64,000 nucleotides of DNA. Source: Anthonomus grandis grandis (lineage: Eukaryota > Arthropoda > Insecta > Coleoptera > Curculionidae). Each line of letters begins with the position of its first letter. Position 1 is the first letter of the stretch. Location of the stretch: contig NC_065560.1 of the NCBI RefSeq assembly GCF_022605725.1, forward strand, positions 21,195,052-21,259,051, read 5' to 3'. Positions 52,877 to 64,000 of this stretch are shown in pieces. Below the pieces are notes generated by a model, which worked only from the letters and a program-made list of their open reading frames with translations, searched no databases and was not told the origin of the DNA. The translations under genes and the position numbers were made by a program.

Positions 52877-53919
52877 TTACCTATCGTAAAAGCTATTGCG
52901 CACCCCCAAAAGAGTTTTAGGTAAAATGGAATTGGCACCTTCGACAATTTTATTTTGCAACTCCTTTAAATTTGTTGGCCTACTAAATTCATGCTTGTAA
53001 ATGGTCTGCTTAAGGTAACCCCACAGATAAAAGTCATTTGGAGACAAATCTGTAGATCTAGGAGGCCATTTAATATCGCCAGTCCCACTAATAAGGCGGA
53101 TAGGAAAAGTATTTGTTAAAAATTATTTTACCCTAGCCGCGTTATGAGCAGGACAGCCATCTTGCTGAAAATAAACCGATCCCAGGTCTACATCAGGTAG
53201 GATTTGAATGACAGGAAGAACTTGGTTTTGCAGCAACTCAAGGTACTTTTGGGCGTTTAACGTGCCATCAATAAAAAATGGCCCTATAACATTGTCGCCC
53301 AAAATACCTGCTCAAACATTCAATTTCTGAGGATACTGAGTACGAAACTGAAAATTTCTGTGCTCGTTTTCCTGAGATCAATAACAAACAATGGAAGGAT
53401 TGTGTTTGCCATGTAATGGAAAAGAAGATTCATCAGAAAACAAAATATTTTTAAAAAAATATTCCATCGTGGTTTCACAAAATTCAATTCTTCGCCACTG
53501 GTCTTCAGGAAATATTTCCTGAGTTTTTGAATACTTGAAACATTTGTACCCATATTTTTTCCAGATACGAGCAACAGTTTTATTGCTCATTCCCAGTTCC
53601 TCTCCAAGACTTCTAGTGGACCGTGTCGAATCAAGTCCTAGGGTACTGCAAACCATTTCTTCCCGCCGTTCTATATCCTGGACCACTTCAACAGGTGGTT
53701 CTTGACATTTTGTGTGGCATTTTTTACAATCTTGAAGACAAAAAGATGTCTCAAAATTTGTAACCACATTTAAAACCGCTTTTGCACAAGGAATCGGTCT
53801 ATTCTCAAATGTCACTGAAAACAAATCTCTACATTGTACTGCCGAATTGCCTCCATAAAACCATTTAATTAGTTGAATTCTTTCGGAATAACCTTTATTC
53901 TTTCGGTATAAACAGCCAT
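52877..53919 (-). pseudogene. rosa-type (DD41D) mariner transposase 3
   Basis: ATG at 53919 (MAVYTERIKVI), a break, then SAVQCRDLFSVTFENRPIPC and STRSLGEELGMSNKTVARIW (HTH). Core: ILFSDESSFPLHGKHNPSIV (first Asp), QKLNVWAGILGDNVIGPFF, VYFQQDGCPAHNAARVK followed by TAA, then KWPPRSTDLSPNDFYLWGYL. By my count 41 residues lie between the second and third catalytic Asp, counting the stop as one. It ends VRNSFYDR with TAA at 52877. Terminal repeats not identified. Confidence 0.83.
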
Positions 53920-54209
53920 AGTGAAAAAAACACGAAAATAACGCTCAAAAATTATTAATGCAACGTGCAGTAACACAGCAAAGTGAGGTCTGCTGACTCC
54001 CGGTTCAAAAAATAAAAACGAAAAATTCCGCCACCTGCAAGCCGCAACCAAGCGGTGTTGCCATTATTTTGGGTAATACGTAGCTCACGATAACACGATC
54101 AGTATACCTGCAGTGGGAAGCCATAAGAATTACTTACAGGCTGCATCATGTCATAATAAATAGCATCTCGGCAAACAAAGTCTGGATGGAATCAACTCAA
54201 CTGGTTGAG
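53920..54209. other. Spacer between mariner relic and MULE-like element
   Basis: No coding signal recognised. Confidence 0.4.
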
Positions 54210-54649
54210 AAGGTGTGCAATCACAGCATATGTTAAAAGACGAATATGCCCAGCCAATGAGAATCGAAGACGGGACCGAAAACCGACTGATCCCTTCGTT
54301 TACGTTCGTGAAATTTTGCGCGCGAATGGCATATTACTTTTGTTTTGTTTTCCCTAACCTAGATTGCAGATTTTATTTGCTTTGCTTCCTAAATGATTTA
54401 ATTATCATCGATAATTATTATTATATCGATTTTGTGACTATTTGAGTGCTCACAACAATCATAGTGTTTAGTGTTGACTCGCTAATTTTTAGTTTAAGAA
54501 CAAACATTTTAGTGTTTGACTTTCAATTTCTAGTAAATTTTGCAATAATTTTTTTAGCTGCTGCAGTATCTGTTTACGATAATTATGGCAACACTAAGGT
54601 AAGATATATTTTTTTAGTTCTAATCTGAATTATTATGTATTTTCTAGTC

Positions 54650-54795
54650 AACAAAATGCAATCTGCAAAGTCTGTGAGAAGCAATTTTCAAGCACATCGA
54701 TGAGAAACAGACAGCTTAAGAAGTTTCACCCAGAATTTGTTGGCCAGGAATACAAGAAACACATTACATGTCCAATGTGTACAAACATTACCTAG
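54650..54795 (+). pseudogene. Zinc-finger exon of the MULE-like element
   Basis: After an acceptor TTTTCTAG (about 54647), reads NAICKVCEKQFSSTSMRNRQ then LKKFHPEF and KKHITCPMC. The spacing C-x2-C ... H resembles a BED/FLYWCH-type finger with one His replaced. Followed by a stop. Confidence 0.5.
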
Positions 54796-55067
54796 GCATT
54801 TTCTTATTTTAATAGTTTAACAAACATTTGCTTGATTTTGGAGATGGCGCGCATGTAGTAGTCTGTGAATTTCAACCGCTCTCTAATTTTGCTTATTAAC
54901 AAAGATTTATTAAAAAAATAATTATAAAAACTTAAAGAAACGCATTCTATAAGTAAGTATCTCTATATTGAGAAAAAAGTGTACGTGAAAACAGTGTCCA
55001 AAGTTGTTGTTTTTGTGAGTTTTATACCACGAAAACCCAACACCCAAACAAGCAGCCAGCAGCCATC

Positions 55068-55709
55068 ATGGTTATCGCATCCGCCGACATGCGCGAAATT
55101 AAAAGTGCCATTATTAGTACATTCAACGATAAATTTTTGGAGGAAATTGCTTCAAAAGTCGCTGCTATTATAGGGAAGAAACTGGAAGAAAGGGTTAACC
55201 AACAATCAGTGGCTATTAAAACCCTAGAAAATCGCGTTGAGCAATTGACGCGGGAAAACGAGAGACTTCTTAACATGGCCGACGATCAGGAGCAGCTAGC
55301 AAGGAATCAAAATATCCGTATATTCGGTGTTAAACATGAAGATCAAGAAAACATCGAGAATACAGTCCTCGACCTTTTCAAGAACAAAATTAAGGTAAAC
55401 ATTCAAAAATCTGACTTCATTAAGTACCACCGCATTCCAAATAAAAATAGAACAGATAAGCCGGAAGCTATCTTGGTGAGATTTGCATCGTATAAGGTGC
55501 GCGACACGGTATTAAAGAGCAGAAAAAATCTTAAAAATACGGGATTGCAAATAAAAGAAGACCTAACAAAATTTCGACTTGGGTTACTTCAAACGGCTGT
55601 CGAGCGATTTTCAAAAAACAATGCATGGGTATTAAATGGAAATGTTTTCGTAAAAAAAAGTGATGTGGTGCACCGTGTTAATAATAAACTGGACTTGGAT
55701 ACACTATAA
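55068..55709 (+). CDS. LINE ORF1 (coiled coil plus RRM-like, transposase_22 type), 213 aa
   Basis: RNA-binding chaperone-like protein of the LINE. Heptad-rich coiled coil at about residues 30-75 (VAIKTLENRVEQLTRENERL). Then the RRM-like part beginning QNIRIFGVKHEDQENIENTV with FIKYHRIPNKNRTDKPEAIL and VRFASYKVRDTVLKSRKNLK. The C-terminal domain reads GLQIKEDLTKFRLGLLQTAV. Complete with ATG and TAA, no lesions. It precedes ORF2 by about 430 bases. Confidence 0.87.
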   Translation: MVIASADMREIKSAIISTFNDKFLEEIASKVAAIIGKKLEERVNQQSVAIKTLENRVEQLTRENERLLNMADDQEQLARNQNIRIFGVKHEDQENIENTVLDLFKNKIKVNIQKSDFIKYHRIPNKNRTDKPEAILVRFASYKVRDTVLKSRKNLKNTGLQIKEDLTKFRLGLLQTAVERFSKNNAWVLNGNVFVKKSDVVHRVNNKLDLDTL

Positions 55710-56139
55710 TCCAACTCTTATTAATAAAACTGTGGCTAGTGAGCTTTAACGAGATATAATGAGGCTCAAACTTGATACTAGGTATTGGATTTACTTAACA
55801 AAAATAAATAAAGGTAAATCTGCATTGTTACTATTTTTTACATTATGGTGTTGGTACTTATGCAAACTTTAAATATATTACATTGGGCGGTTGTCAACAA
55901 AATCACATACATACTTACATAATATGTTGAGTTGTTTGTTTTACTTATTTCAATTAATTCTAAATGTTTACTCATCATGTTTTTTTTTTTTTGTTTTTGG
56001 AGTTTTTTTGTTATTTTGGGAATTTTTTCAAAAATAGTTTTTTTGTTATTTTTTTCTCTAGGGGTATGGAGCGCGCAAAATTGGGGCTAACTACGCATAA
56101 TAGGGAGTCAGGGAAAATGTGGTGGTATGTTTGGGAATA

Positions 56140-58925
56140 TGGCTGATCACTTGTCTGCTCAACATCGAGAAAATGTATATAATTATGTGTCAAATGATAA
56201 CTATCTTACAGACTTGCAGGGTTTTTTGGTGGGTCATCTTAATGTGAGATCGATAAATACAGGATTTGACGAGTTCCAAAATTATGTCAGAATATAAATT
56301 TGATATACTGGGTTTAACTGAAACATGGTTAAATCCAGGTATACCTAATAACTTGTATAATATTCCTGGATATAGATTTGTCAGGCAAGATAGGGCTCAA
56401 AGGGGAGGCGGGGTAGCACTGTATATTAATAAAAACATAAGTTTTGCGCTAGTTGATCTAAATCAAAATTTATTTAAATATATAGCTATAAAATTTATAA
56501 TTAAAAACAAAAACCATATTTTTATCAATATTTATAAAGCACCCACAGTGAGCAATTCTTTATTTCTTGATCAATTTGAGGATATTTTAGGTAACTTATC
56601 TGTCAACTATGACAATATTATTATAGTGGGCTACTTTAATATAAACCTCTTAAGTAACTCTACCTACCCCAACAAGCTTAGGCAGTTATTACAAATATTT
56701 CAATATACTCAGCACATTCAGGAACCTACTAGATTTGACTTTACACATCAGAGACATAGCCTCATTGATTTTATAATCACAGGTCAAAATATTAATTGTA
56801 CAAAATCTGGATCCCTGGCTATTTGTCAAAGTATTACGGATCACAATTTAATATATTCTCTTCTCAAGATATCAAAAAATCATAATAAGTTTAAAACTAT
56901 TACTTTTGGAGATTACAATAGCATTAACATTGACACATTTATAAACCAAGGGAAGTTAATATCTTGGGATCGATTGTATAGGGCTAACGATGTAAATGAA
57001 AAAGTTTCCATTTTAAATTCCACTTTAATACAAATAATAAATGAACATGCTTCCTTAAAAACTAAAAAAAAATGATAACAGATAATGTCAAAAAGTTAAT
57101 AAAATTAAGAGATAATGCCCACAGAAAATTTTTAAGAACAAAATTAGATCAACATTTTACAGACAGCTTCGAAACTTCACAAAACATGCAATTGCTAGGG
57201 AAAAAATTACATTTTTTAATACTTTTGCGAAGAGTAATGGAAGGGCTTTTTGGAGTACAGCAAAAAAACTTCATCTTACATCTAAAAATAATCAAATAGA
57301 CATTCTGGAAACTCTTAATAACGCCACTCATATACATGATTTTTTTTTAGAAACAGATAATGAGCCTAATACAGTACCAAATCATCTCATTGACTTTTAT
57401 AAAAACAACAAACTAATTACTCATATTAATTTAAAATTCAAATTAATTACCCATGAAAATTTGTTTAAAATTATTTCTAAAATAAAATCTAATACTGTTG
57501 GCGAGGACCTTTTATCAATAAGGGATATAAAATTGTGTCTACCCTTTTGTGCGGATGCTATTGTAAATGTTAATAATTCTTGCATATTAACTTATCCAAC
57601 AATCTGGAAAACTGCAAAAATTTTACCACTACCTAAAACTAACGATCCAAAAACCGTTAAAGATATAAGACCAATTAGTACACTTTCTGCTATGTCAAAA
57701 ATATTTGAAAAGCATATCTACTCAAAAATTGAGTCATTCATAGAACAGCAAAATATAGTCCCAACCTGCCAATCTGGTTTTAGAAAGAATTTTAGCACAA
57801 CATCAGCACTAACTAATATCCTCAATGATATAAGAGAAAATCAAGAACAAACAAATAGTACTTGCATGACACTTTTAGATTTTAGTAAAGCTTTCGATAC
57901 GGTACATATTGAACTGGTATTAGCAAAATTAAAGTATTACGGATTCTCTACAGATGCACTAAATTTGTTACAAAATATCTTAACCTTTAGTTACGTAAGT
58001 ACAAAAAAAGACTCTACAATAATAAAGTCGGATCTCAAACTTGTCAAAAAGGGAGTACCTCAAGGATCCGTCCTTTCTCCTCTGTTATTTGCCATTTATG
58101 TAGCAGATATGTACAGGAGTGTTAAATTTTGTAAATTCAATCAATTTGCCGACGACACCCAACTTACTATATCTGTAGTGAAGAGTAATGTGATAGAAGC
58201 TAAAGAAAAACTTACTAATGACTTAGACCAATTATTCTTATATTCAAAGAACCATAATTTAAAATTAAACGCAAATAAATCTAAAATTCTTATAATAAAC
58301 AAAGATAAACAACTTCGTGAACAAATTGAACAAATATTTTGAGGTATCTTTAAATAATAATACTATACCAGTCGTTCAAAATGCAAAAAATTTGGGGGTT
58401 ATTTTTGACACAGACCTATCTTTTCAGCAACATATAAATAGTAAACTTTCCACTGCATATTTAAGACTTAAAAATATTAATTATAATAAAAAGTATCTAC
58501 CTCAAAAACAAAAATATTTTTTATGTAATTCTCTGGTTCTGTCCCTGTTTGATTATTGTGATGTTGTCTATGGTGACTCGCTATCATTGGTAACTAAAAG
58601 ATCCATTCAAAAGATGCAAAACTGGTGTATGAGGTTATCATATAATATATCTTATAGAGAGCATATAACGCCCTATCTAAATGAATTTAAAATTTTAAAT
58701 ATGGCCAACAGACGAAAACAACATTTTTACTGTCTCATACACAGAGTAATAAGTACTGGCAAACCCCCCTACCTTTTAGAAAAATTTAAACGGCTTCCAA
58801 GAACTACTTTAGGGCTACAGCGTACCGCCAATGACCAAACCTATATTGTACCCCACCATAGAACTTCATGCTATGAAAAAAGTTTTGCATACACTGCTGT
58901 TAAAATGTGGAATAGCTTGACATAA
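56140..58925 (+). pseudogene. LINE ORF2, endonuclease and RT, frameshifted
   Basis: Start MADHLSAQHRENVYNYVSND at 56140, reading GHLNVRSINTGFDEF, then a 1-base shift near 56270. Endonuclease 56266-57075 (ILGLTETWLNPG, RGGGVALYINKNISF, IVGYFNINLL where the usual Asp of GDFN is Tyr, SITDHNLIYSLL). A shift at 57072, and another near 57295-57460. RT 57461-58342 (TLLDFSKAFDTVHIELVLAK, GVPQGSVLSPLLFAIYVADM, catalytic QFADDTQLTISV), a shift near 58325, C-terminal part to 58925. It is the same family as 35055-37970, with four to five frameshifts. Confidence 0.9.
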
Positions 58926-59503
58926 GTCCTTAAGAATTCAAAATTTTTGTTTTTTAAAAATTCAATAAATAAGATCCTATTGGAAGAACAGACTAGGTTA
59001 TAAGTTTTAAAAGCCACATAAATAAATTTAAGTACTTAAATAAGATCAATATTATAATAACTTCGATGTTGAGATTTTTTATTTTTTTATTTCATATTGT
59101 TTCTAATATTCTGCTACGCCCTGACTTATCCCTAAAATCTAACTGTCATCAAGACTCGTTTTCCTTCTGCGCGCTCCCATTCTCTTCAGAACTTTTACTT
59201 TTAATTTGTCTTTTTGTTTTCTTTTGTTTTTTTTTTGGGAATTATTTTATTAAGTAGTTTTTTATTTATTTCTCTTTGCATACTTTATATGTACTATTTT
59301 TTTAATGTATTTTTTGTATTTATTATAGTAGCTATTTATTAGGTTAAGGGTCCTTTCGCAGGCGTCCGCTCAGCGGTCACTGTTACCGGTTTTGTAATCG
59401 TGAATTGGTCCTTTTTTGTCAACTGTGTATATTATGTGTAACTAATTCATAATTTTTTACTTTTGGCAAAATAAACAATTTTGAATTTGAATTGAATTTG
59501 AAT

Positions 59504-60150
59504 ATTCACACGATTAAACAATCATTTTTAAATTTTAGGGATTTTAAATAATATACCTCTTGGAGAGCGCAAAGTAGTAATAGGGAGATCAATGATGATT
59601 GCCAGGCCCGAAATAAATTTAAGAATGGAGAAGAACGCAATTGTAACAGGAGCGACATCAAAAGTAGTATAAACTCTTAGTCATCAGACATAATTGTATA
59701 TTTTGTTGTTTACTTTTAGGATTCAATAGGTCATGTAAAAAGAGAAGTGTCTGGGGGAAACATATGTATTCAAGAAACATGCGCCTCGAGGATTTTAGTT
59801 AAGCTTTTAAAGAATGGTAATAATATTGCATAAATTTTTATATTCCTAGACTAATTCATAATTTTAATCCTTTGGAGGAACAGTTGATGGGACATTTTTT
59901 GAAACATATGTAGGACATGTAGACAAGTTTGCAGCTGTGAGAAATGAACGAATAATTCAAGATGCTAGAAAAATTCAGAATGACACAATAGAAAGGCTAA
60001 ACTTGCTAACAAGAGGTGACCTGGCATATTTGATAAGGTAATATAATGTTGACAAGAAAAGAGATGGTTATGATATGGTAGCCACTGCTTTGAAAATTAA
60101 TGAATCAAATAGCCAAGGGAAAAATTATGCATTTGTTTTCAAAGGAATTG
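59504..60150 (+). pseudogene. MULE-like transposase exons right of the LINE
   Basis: Three exon-like pieces with splice-like borders: 59540-59660 (IPLGERKVVIGRSMMIARPE), 59720-59817 (DSIGHVKREVSGGNICIQET), 59884-60150 (DGTFFETYVGHVDKFAAVRN, ERLNLLTRGDLAYLIR, a stop, then KKRDGYDMVATALKINESNS). The last piece parallels the (T)HIGH ... ERI ... LLTRKDI segment seen before the MULE catalytic core in Phantom-type elements. The core itself is not seen. Confidence 0.45.
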
Positions 60151-60860
60151 GTATGTGAATATGTATTAAAATTACAACAATTAATACGATAATTTTATTT
60201 TAGTTTTTCAGAATTGAAAAATTACTACATAAAAATAATTGCATGAAAAATAATTTTCATGTTTTTGGATTGTTTAATGTGTTTTATATATACATACTCA
60301 CTTATGCAGTTGTACTTACTTACTAATTAATACAACAGCCCCACCGAACTCGGTTCCCTATTACGCATGTTTACACTTCAAAAACCCTAGAAATACTTAG
60401 TGTCCTAAGGATGACAGGTTTCTGTTTTTTTCTTTATTTCCCATCCAACAACTATCTCCAGTAATAATGGATATTGCTTTCATACCTCTATCGCTATCAT
60501 AATAAAATGATTTCAATAAGGTACTACATATGTAGATATCTATAAAAATCAAATTTCGCAACTATTTATAAATTACCTATATTCCTATTCTTAAAAATCT
60601 TAATCACGCTGTAAATATGTATAAAAAAATCATGAATTTACTAATTTATCACAGCTGAAAATATTTCTTTATTGAGCGTCTTTTATATGCATATTGCATT
60701 TCTTTTTCCATCTAAAATTTAAATACCTAACAAAAAAAGTCTTATATTAGCATATCTATAGGTCAGAGATGCTAAATCTTGCTGTTCAATTACATGCATT
60801 GAAAAAATCATATTCTGAACTTTAGCAGTACGCAAGCTACGCCTCTGTGGTGCCGGAATG
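60151..60860. other. Non-coding right arm of the MULE-like element
   Basis: AT-rich, no ORF of interest; ends in the right inverted repeat. Confidence 0.4.
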
Positions 60861-60959
60861 CTCTCATTGGCTGGACATATTCGTATTTTAACATATGCTT
60901 GCAATCACAGCACACTTGGTATGCTATCAGACCTTATGCCAAGCAAAACATTAAACACA

Positions 60960-62360
60960 TTTTATTTGTTCAGACGGCTCCAAAACCAATTTTGGAGTAG
61001 AAACTGAAATATACTGCACTAACCCAAGGCCAGAAATCTCTGTCTGCCCTGGAAAACACTACTCAATTTTTCAAGTACATGCCATTGAAATCTGCGGAAG
61101 AATGCTTCAAACTGCAATTCGAAGACAAAACCATCAAAATCTACAGTGACAATCAGGCGGTTCTAAAACCGCTAGAATCTCCTACCTGCACAGCTGGAGT
61201 AATGTGGAGCTGCAAAACGAGCTCATACTGCTTGGAGAAGGGAACAAAATTATTTTAACATGGATTCCGGGACATGCTGGTCTTACAGGAAATGAGACGG
61301 CTGAGAAGCTAGCCAAAAAAGGAGCAAAATGCAGCCTGATATGCCCACAACCAGCATTAAGCATTGCCTACCATACGGCAAAACACACAATCACATAACC
61401 TGGTGCATAACAAAGCAAAGCGCTAATAGGAGGGATTCCGTTAATCCCTTCGTAGGCCCCGAACCTTGTCTCGGTCTTAGCAAAAAACGAATCTCCCAGA
61501 CACTTAATAATTGGACCTGGGAAAAAACAAGGAAGAATTGGAGAACAGAAGGATATAGACAGGCCAAGGAAATGATACCAGACCATGATGACTCTAAAGT
61601 AAAGCAACTGCTAACAAAGACCCGACAGAGTATCCAAGACTGGGTGGGAATCCTGGGCACAACAGTCTAAACAGGCATCTACACCTTCTTGGTATAAGAG
61701 AAAGCTCACTCTGTTCGAATTGCGGTACAGGGAAGGAAACTTCATACCACATACTAGGTATCTGTGAGTATCCACATACTAGAGTCGCCTGAGAAGGAAA
61801 ACTTTCTGAGCAAAGATATTCCAACGGGAAGATGTTAAAGATCTGGACTGGGACAACGTGCAAGCCTTTATGAAAAGGCGGACTCAGTGAAGACCTACTT
61901 GCCGAGCTCTAGCTCCCCCATCCTTACTACTACTATTACTACTGGGAAAGATTACCAGGACACCACCATGCGAAGGCTTTAACACTAGACGCAACAAAAA
62001 TATAACACATACCATAGGAGAACTTCCCAGGAAGGACCTAGAAGCCTTAATGGGAATGTATACCGGTCACTGCAGACTGCCTTACCACATGAATAGGATT
62101 GGTTTGGTGGAAATCGCCGAATGCAGACTATGGATGGAAAAAGACGAGACTGCAAGCACTAGAGACAATCAGACAGGCCATCTTCAGCAATGCCTTACCT
62201 AAGAAGGAAGACATTAAGAATATTTCCCCTATCAAATTATCGCACTCTTAAAAAAGGCGGACTTGATTGGGGAAGTATAAACACCTAGAAGTAAGCCACA
62301 ATAGACCTAGGTTCGCAGCGGGAGGACACAAGGTATCCCACTCACAACAAATCTAACCTA
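60960..62360 (+). pseudogene. LOA-like LINE RNase H and C-terminal tails
   Basis: RNase H: SDGSKTNFGVETEIYCTNPR, FQVHAIEICGRMLQTAIRRQ, IYSDNQAVLK-like piece, then WIPGHAGLTGNETAEKLAKK (61260). Tail: TLNNWTWEKTRKNWRTEGYR and SNCGTGKETSYHILGICEYP near 61710-61770. A second tail copy at about 61960-62360 (ALMGMYTGHCRLPYHMNRIG, LEALETIRQ-like) suggests two overlapping 3' ends of related copies. Many stops. Confidence 0.75.
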
Positions 62361-62522
62361 ACCTAAGTTAATATCAATTTGCGGATGACACGCAAGTCTA
62401 TTAATTAGACTATCGGGATAATGACATGCGTGTGTGCGCGATGTACGTTTTTGAAGGTGGTAGACAATGGTACAGTGAAAACATCTTGTCGAAATTTGCA
62501 TTGTCTTATTTATTTAGTCTAA

Positions 62523-62565
62523 CACTACGTTTCGGTTGGTAAGTATCTCCAACCGTTATCAAGTG
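62523..62565 (-). ncRNA. Degenerate hammerhead-like motif next to the Penelope-like fragment
   Basis: Minus strand: CACT, TTGATAA, extra C, stem GGTTGG, loop AGATACTTA, stem CCAACC, GAAA, CG, TAGTG. Same architecture as the motif at 7406-7448, but with changes at two core positions (C3 and G8 of the hammerhead core). Confidence 0.35.
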
Positions 62566-62673
62566 TAAACTGACAGCAAACTACTATTCTATAGGCTTAT
62601 ATACTAGATGTGTGCAGCGATGTGGAAAGGATAGTCATCCGTGAAAAGAGTTGGGGGGAGGACACGCCTCTCT

Positions 62674-62990
62674 CTAGATCCTACATTGTCCTGAGAGTAG
62701 AGGCTTCCAGATGTTGGGTACATCGACGCTTGGCTGGCTAAAGATCCCCTGATTCTGTGAAATGAAAACTGCCTCTACGAACTTCCTCTTCCGCCAGTGC
62801 TGTTCCTTGTGCAGAATCTTGGCTTCTGACCAATGGATATTGTGTCCATTATGCCACGCGTGCTCTGCTATTCCGGATTTGGAAACCTCTCCTCTTGCGC
62901 GATGTACGTTCTGTTATGTAAGAAGGCCATTTGGTCATTGATGGTTTTCGGTTTTCCTGTGTGTTCCTTGAAGTAGAGTCGTCTTTTAAC
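62674..62990 (-). pseudogene. Penelope-like element, C-terminal (GIY-YIG endonuclease) fragment
   Basis: Minus strand reads FKEHTGKPKTINDQMAFLHN, a frameshift near 62890, then EVSKSGIAEHAWHNGHNIHW, SEAKILHKEQHWRKRKFVEA, VFISQNQGIFSQPSVDVPNI and a TAG at 62674. The AEHAWxxxHxIxW ... Rxxx ... KxxEAxxI order is typical of the endonuclease end of Penelope-like retroelements. RT is not present. Confidence 0.75.
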
Positions 62991-62997
62991 AAAGTAA

Positions 62998-63035
62998 AAT
63001 GATGATGATGGCTTACGGCCGAAAGCGCTACGAAG
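62998..63035 (+). ncRNA. Third hammerhead-like motif (candidate)
   Basis: TGATGA, extra T, stem GGC, loop TTACG, stem GCC, GAAA, GCGCTACG. Stem II is only 3 bp and the base before TGATGA is A. It flanks the Penelope-like fragment on the opposite side, in opposite orientation. Confidence 0.25.
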
Positions 63036-63327
63036 ATATCAATATATTTTTTACATTCGACTTTTCCGGAAGTCTATTAATGTTTCAATCCTGATAATAT
63101 GCCTTTGACATGTTGAGACACGAACACTGATATGCAAATCATTCACAAAATTTCCATAGCTTATAAACTGGGCTTTGCGCGCGAATGATTGTTTTATGAT
63201 GATAATGCTGATAAATAACTCTGTATAGGTTGGAGGACAGCAGTTTGCGCATTTTATTTAAAAAATGGATTTTCAAAAAATAAGCAACACCGTTTAGGGA
63301 ATTAAAAGTAGTTTAATGGGTACTTAC

Positions 63328-64000
63328 CGTCATATAAGCAATATCCAATAAATTTAATTCAAGATCTGTAGGCGTTCCATATCTTACTTCTTTTACAAAA
63401 ATGAACAGTAGGTTGTGAACAACTATTAGGGAGTTACTCATATAGAAGTAAAATATTGCCACACCAAAAATACCGTTAATATAGTTTACACATCTGACTA
63501 TTAATAAATGTTGTTCCTTTAAACTTTTTAATTTCAAATAGTTATTACTGATTGATAATTGTTGATTGATATATCGTATATACTTAGTAATATTCCAAGT
63601 AAGTACTCCAGCCAGTACTGCAACAGCCTCAATCCGTCTTCGCCAAAATATATAAATAATTTCAGGCGCCCAATAAATCACTTTTTTAGAAGTTCTACTT
63701 TCCACAATAAGCGATAAAATTTTCATTATGGCCAAACAAAACCATATCAGTAACAAGCCTTGCAACTTATATGTCGGAAATCGCTTATATTTCAGTTTTT
63801 TGTTTATAAACTGTAAATCTCTTAAAATATTACGAATTTCGGCACTTTTGCTGAAAAGATTAATTAAAACAATTATATTTCCAATTTGTAGACATGCGTT
63901 ATTCATTATAATTGTATATTTAACAATGCCTTTAGATGGGTAAAAGAAGAGTTGAAATAAAAATCTATTTTGAAAAGCAACACTGGTGACAAAAACTGTA
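63328..64000 (-). CDS. Gustatory-receptor-like protein, large exon (5' part beyond window)
   Basis: Open on the minus strand from the right edge to donor ACG|GTAAGTA at 63328; the ATG at 63906 (MNNACLQIGNI) is internal, since the frame continues upstream to the edge (LFQLFFYPSKGIVKYTII). Hydrophobic segments: about NIIVLINLF, LQGLLLIWFCLAIMKILSLI, EAVAVLAGVLTWNI, INGIFGVAIFYFYMSNSLIV with VVHNLLFIF. It ends LELNLLDIAYMT. This topology fits TM2-TM6 of an insect chemoreceptor. It joins in phase to 32314. The family call rests mainly on the C-terminal exon, so this exon alone is less certain. Confidence 0.62.

Larger units (their letters stand above)
54850..59503 (+). mobile_element. CR1/Jockey-like LINE, nearly full length, with ORF1
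   Basis: 5' UTR, ORF1 and broken ORF2, 3' UTR, and a tail TTTGAATTTGAATTGAATTTGAAT ending 59503 after AATAAACAATT. It sits within the MULE-like element. The exact 5' end is not determined. Confidence 0.85.
54210..60917 (+). mobile_element. MULE-like DNA transposon split by a LINE
   Basis: Inverted ends at 54210-54261 and 60861-60917 share AGCATATGTTAAAA and CGAATATG then CCAGCCAATGAGA, about 50 bp with indels. Exon-like pieces between them look like the N-terminal part of a Phantom/MULE-type transposase. The LINE at about 54850-59503 interrupts it. No clear 8-9 bp target duplication was found. Confidence 0.55.
32315..63327 (-). other. Proposed 31-kb intron of the gustatory-receptor-like gene
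   Basis: Donor ACG|GTAAGTA at 63328/63327 and acceptor TTTCAG|TTAC at 32315/32314 (minus strand) are both strong and both phase 0. Joining them gives a continuous hydrophobic helix (LLDIAYMT + LHMILLGVVGEQL), as expected for TM6 of a Gr. All recognised content between is transposon-derived. An additional small exon or another donor cannot be excluded without transcript data. Confidence 0.55.

Noticed and set aside
61182..61863. Several minus-strand frames across the LOA RNase H fragment
   Set aside because: Antisense to clear RNase H and tail motifs on the plus strand.

Overview
The window is insect nuclear DNA: AT-rich, gene-poor and packed with transposable elements (TEs). Insect origin is inferred from the element mix (BEL/Pao, Gypsy and Copia LTR elements, CR1/Jockey-like and LOA/R1-like LINEs, a Penelope-like element, piggyBac, rosa-type mariners, hAT, MULE-like and P-like elements), from short GT-AG introns, and from a gustatory-receptor-like gene. 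I cannot name the order.

Host genes. Two genes are visible. The last coding exon of AAR2, a U5 snRNP assembly factor, lies at 6817-7225 (+). A gustatory-receptor-like gene runs on the minus strand in two pieces: a large exon open to the right edge (63328-64000) and a terminal exon at 32024-32314. Their splice sites share phase 0 and join within one predicted membrane helix. This implies an intron of about 31 kb filled with TEs.

Layout. 1-4250: BEL/Pao element 1 (minus), running off the left edge. 4900-7225: LINE fragment, microsatellite and the AAR2 exon. 7954-24542: a nested stack. BEL/Pao element 2 (minus) carries a Gypsy element (8069-13880, TSD ACGT) in its 3' LTR and a Copia element (15790-22865, TSD GTATT) in its pol. 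The Copia carries a piggyBac (20253-22707) in its own 5' LTR. 24543-31651: two adjoining rosa-type mariners, the second with inverted repeats of about 620 bp and split by a LINE. 32831-34186: a P-like element holding a 62-bp repeat-to-repeat mini-element and a mariner-type MITE. 34611-37985: a LINE with an intact 971-residue ORF2. 39404-51130: decayed LOA-like LINEs, a piggyBac relic and a deleted BEL/Pao element 3. 51150-52516: a hAT derivative containing a hairpin MITE. 52877-53919: a third rosa relic. 54210-60917: a MULE-like element split by a LINE that retains ORF1 and a broken ORF2. 60960-63040: LOA RNase H tails and a Penelope-like fragment.

Almost every TE coding region is broken. Exceptions are the LINE ORF2 at 35055-37970 and most of the piggyBac transposase at 20489-22297. 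Family assignments come from reading translated motifs; no database search was run.
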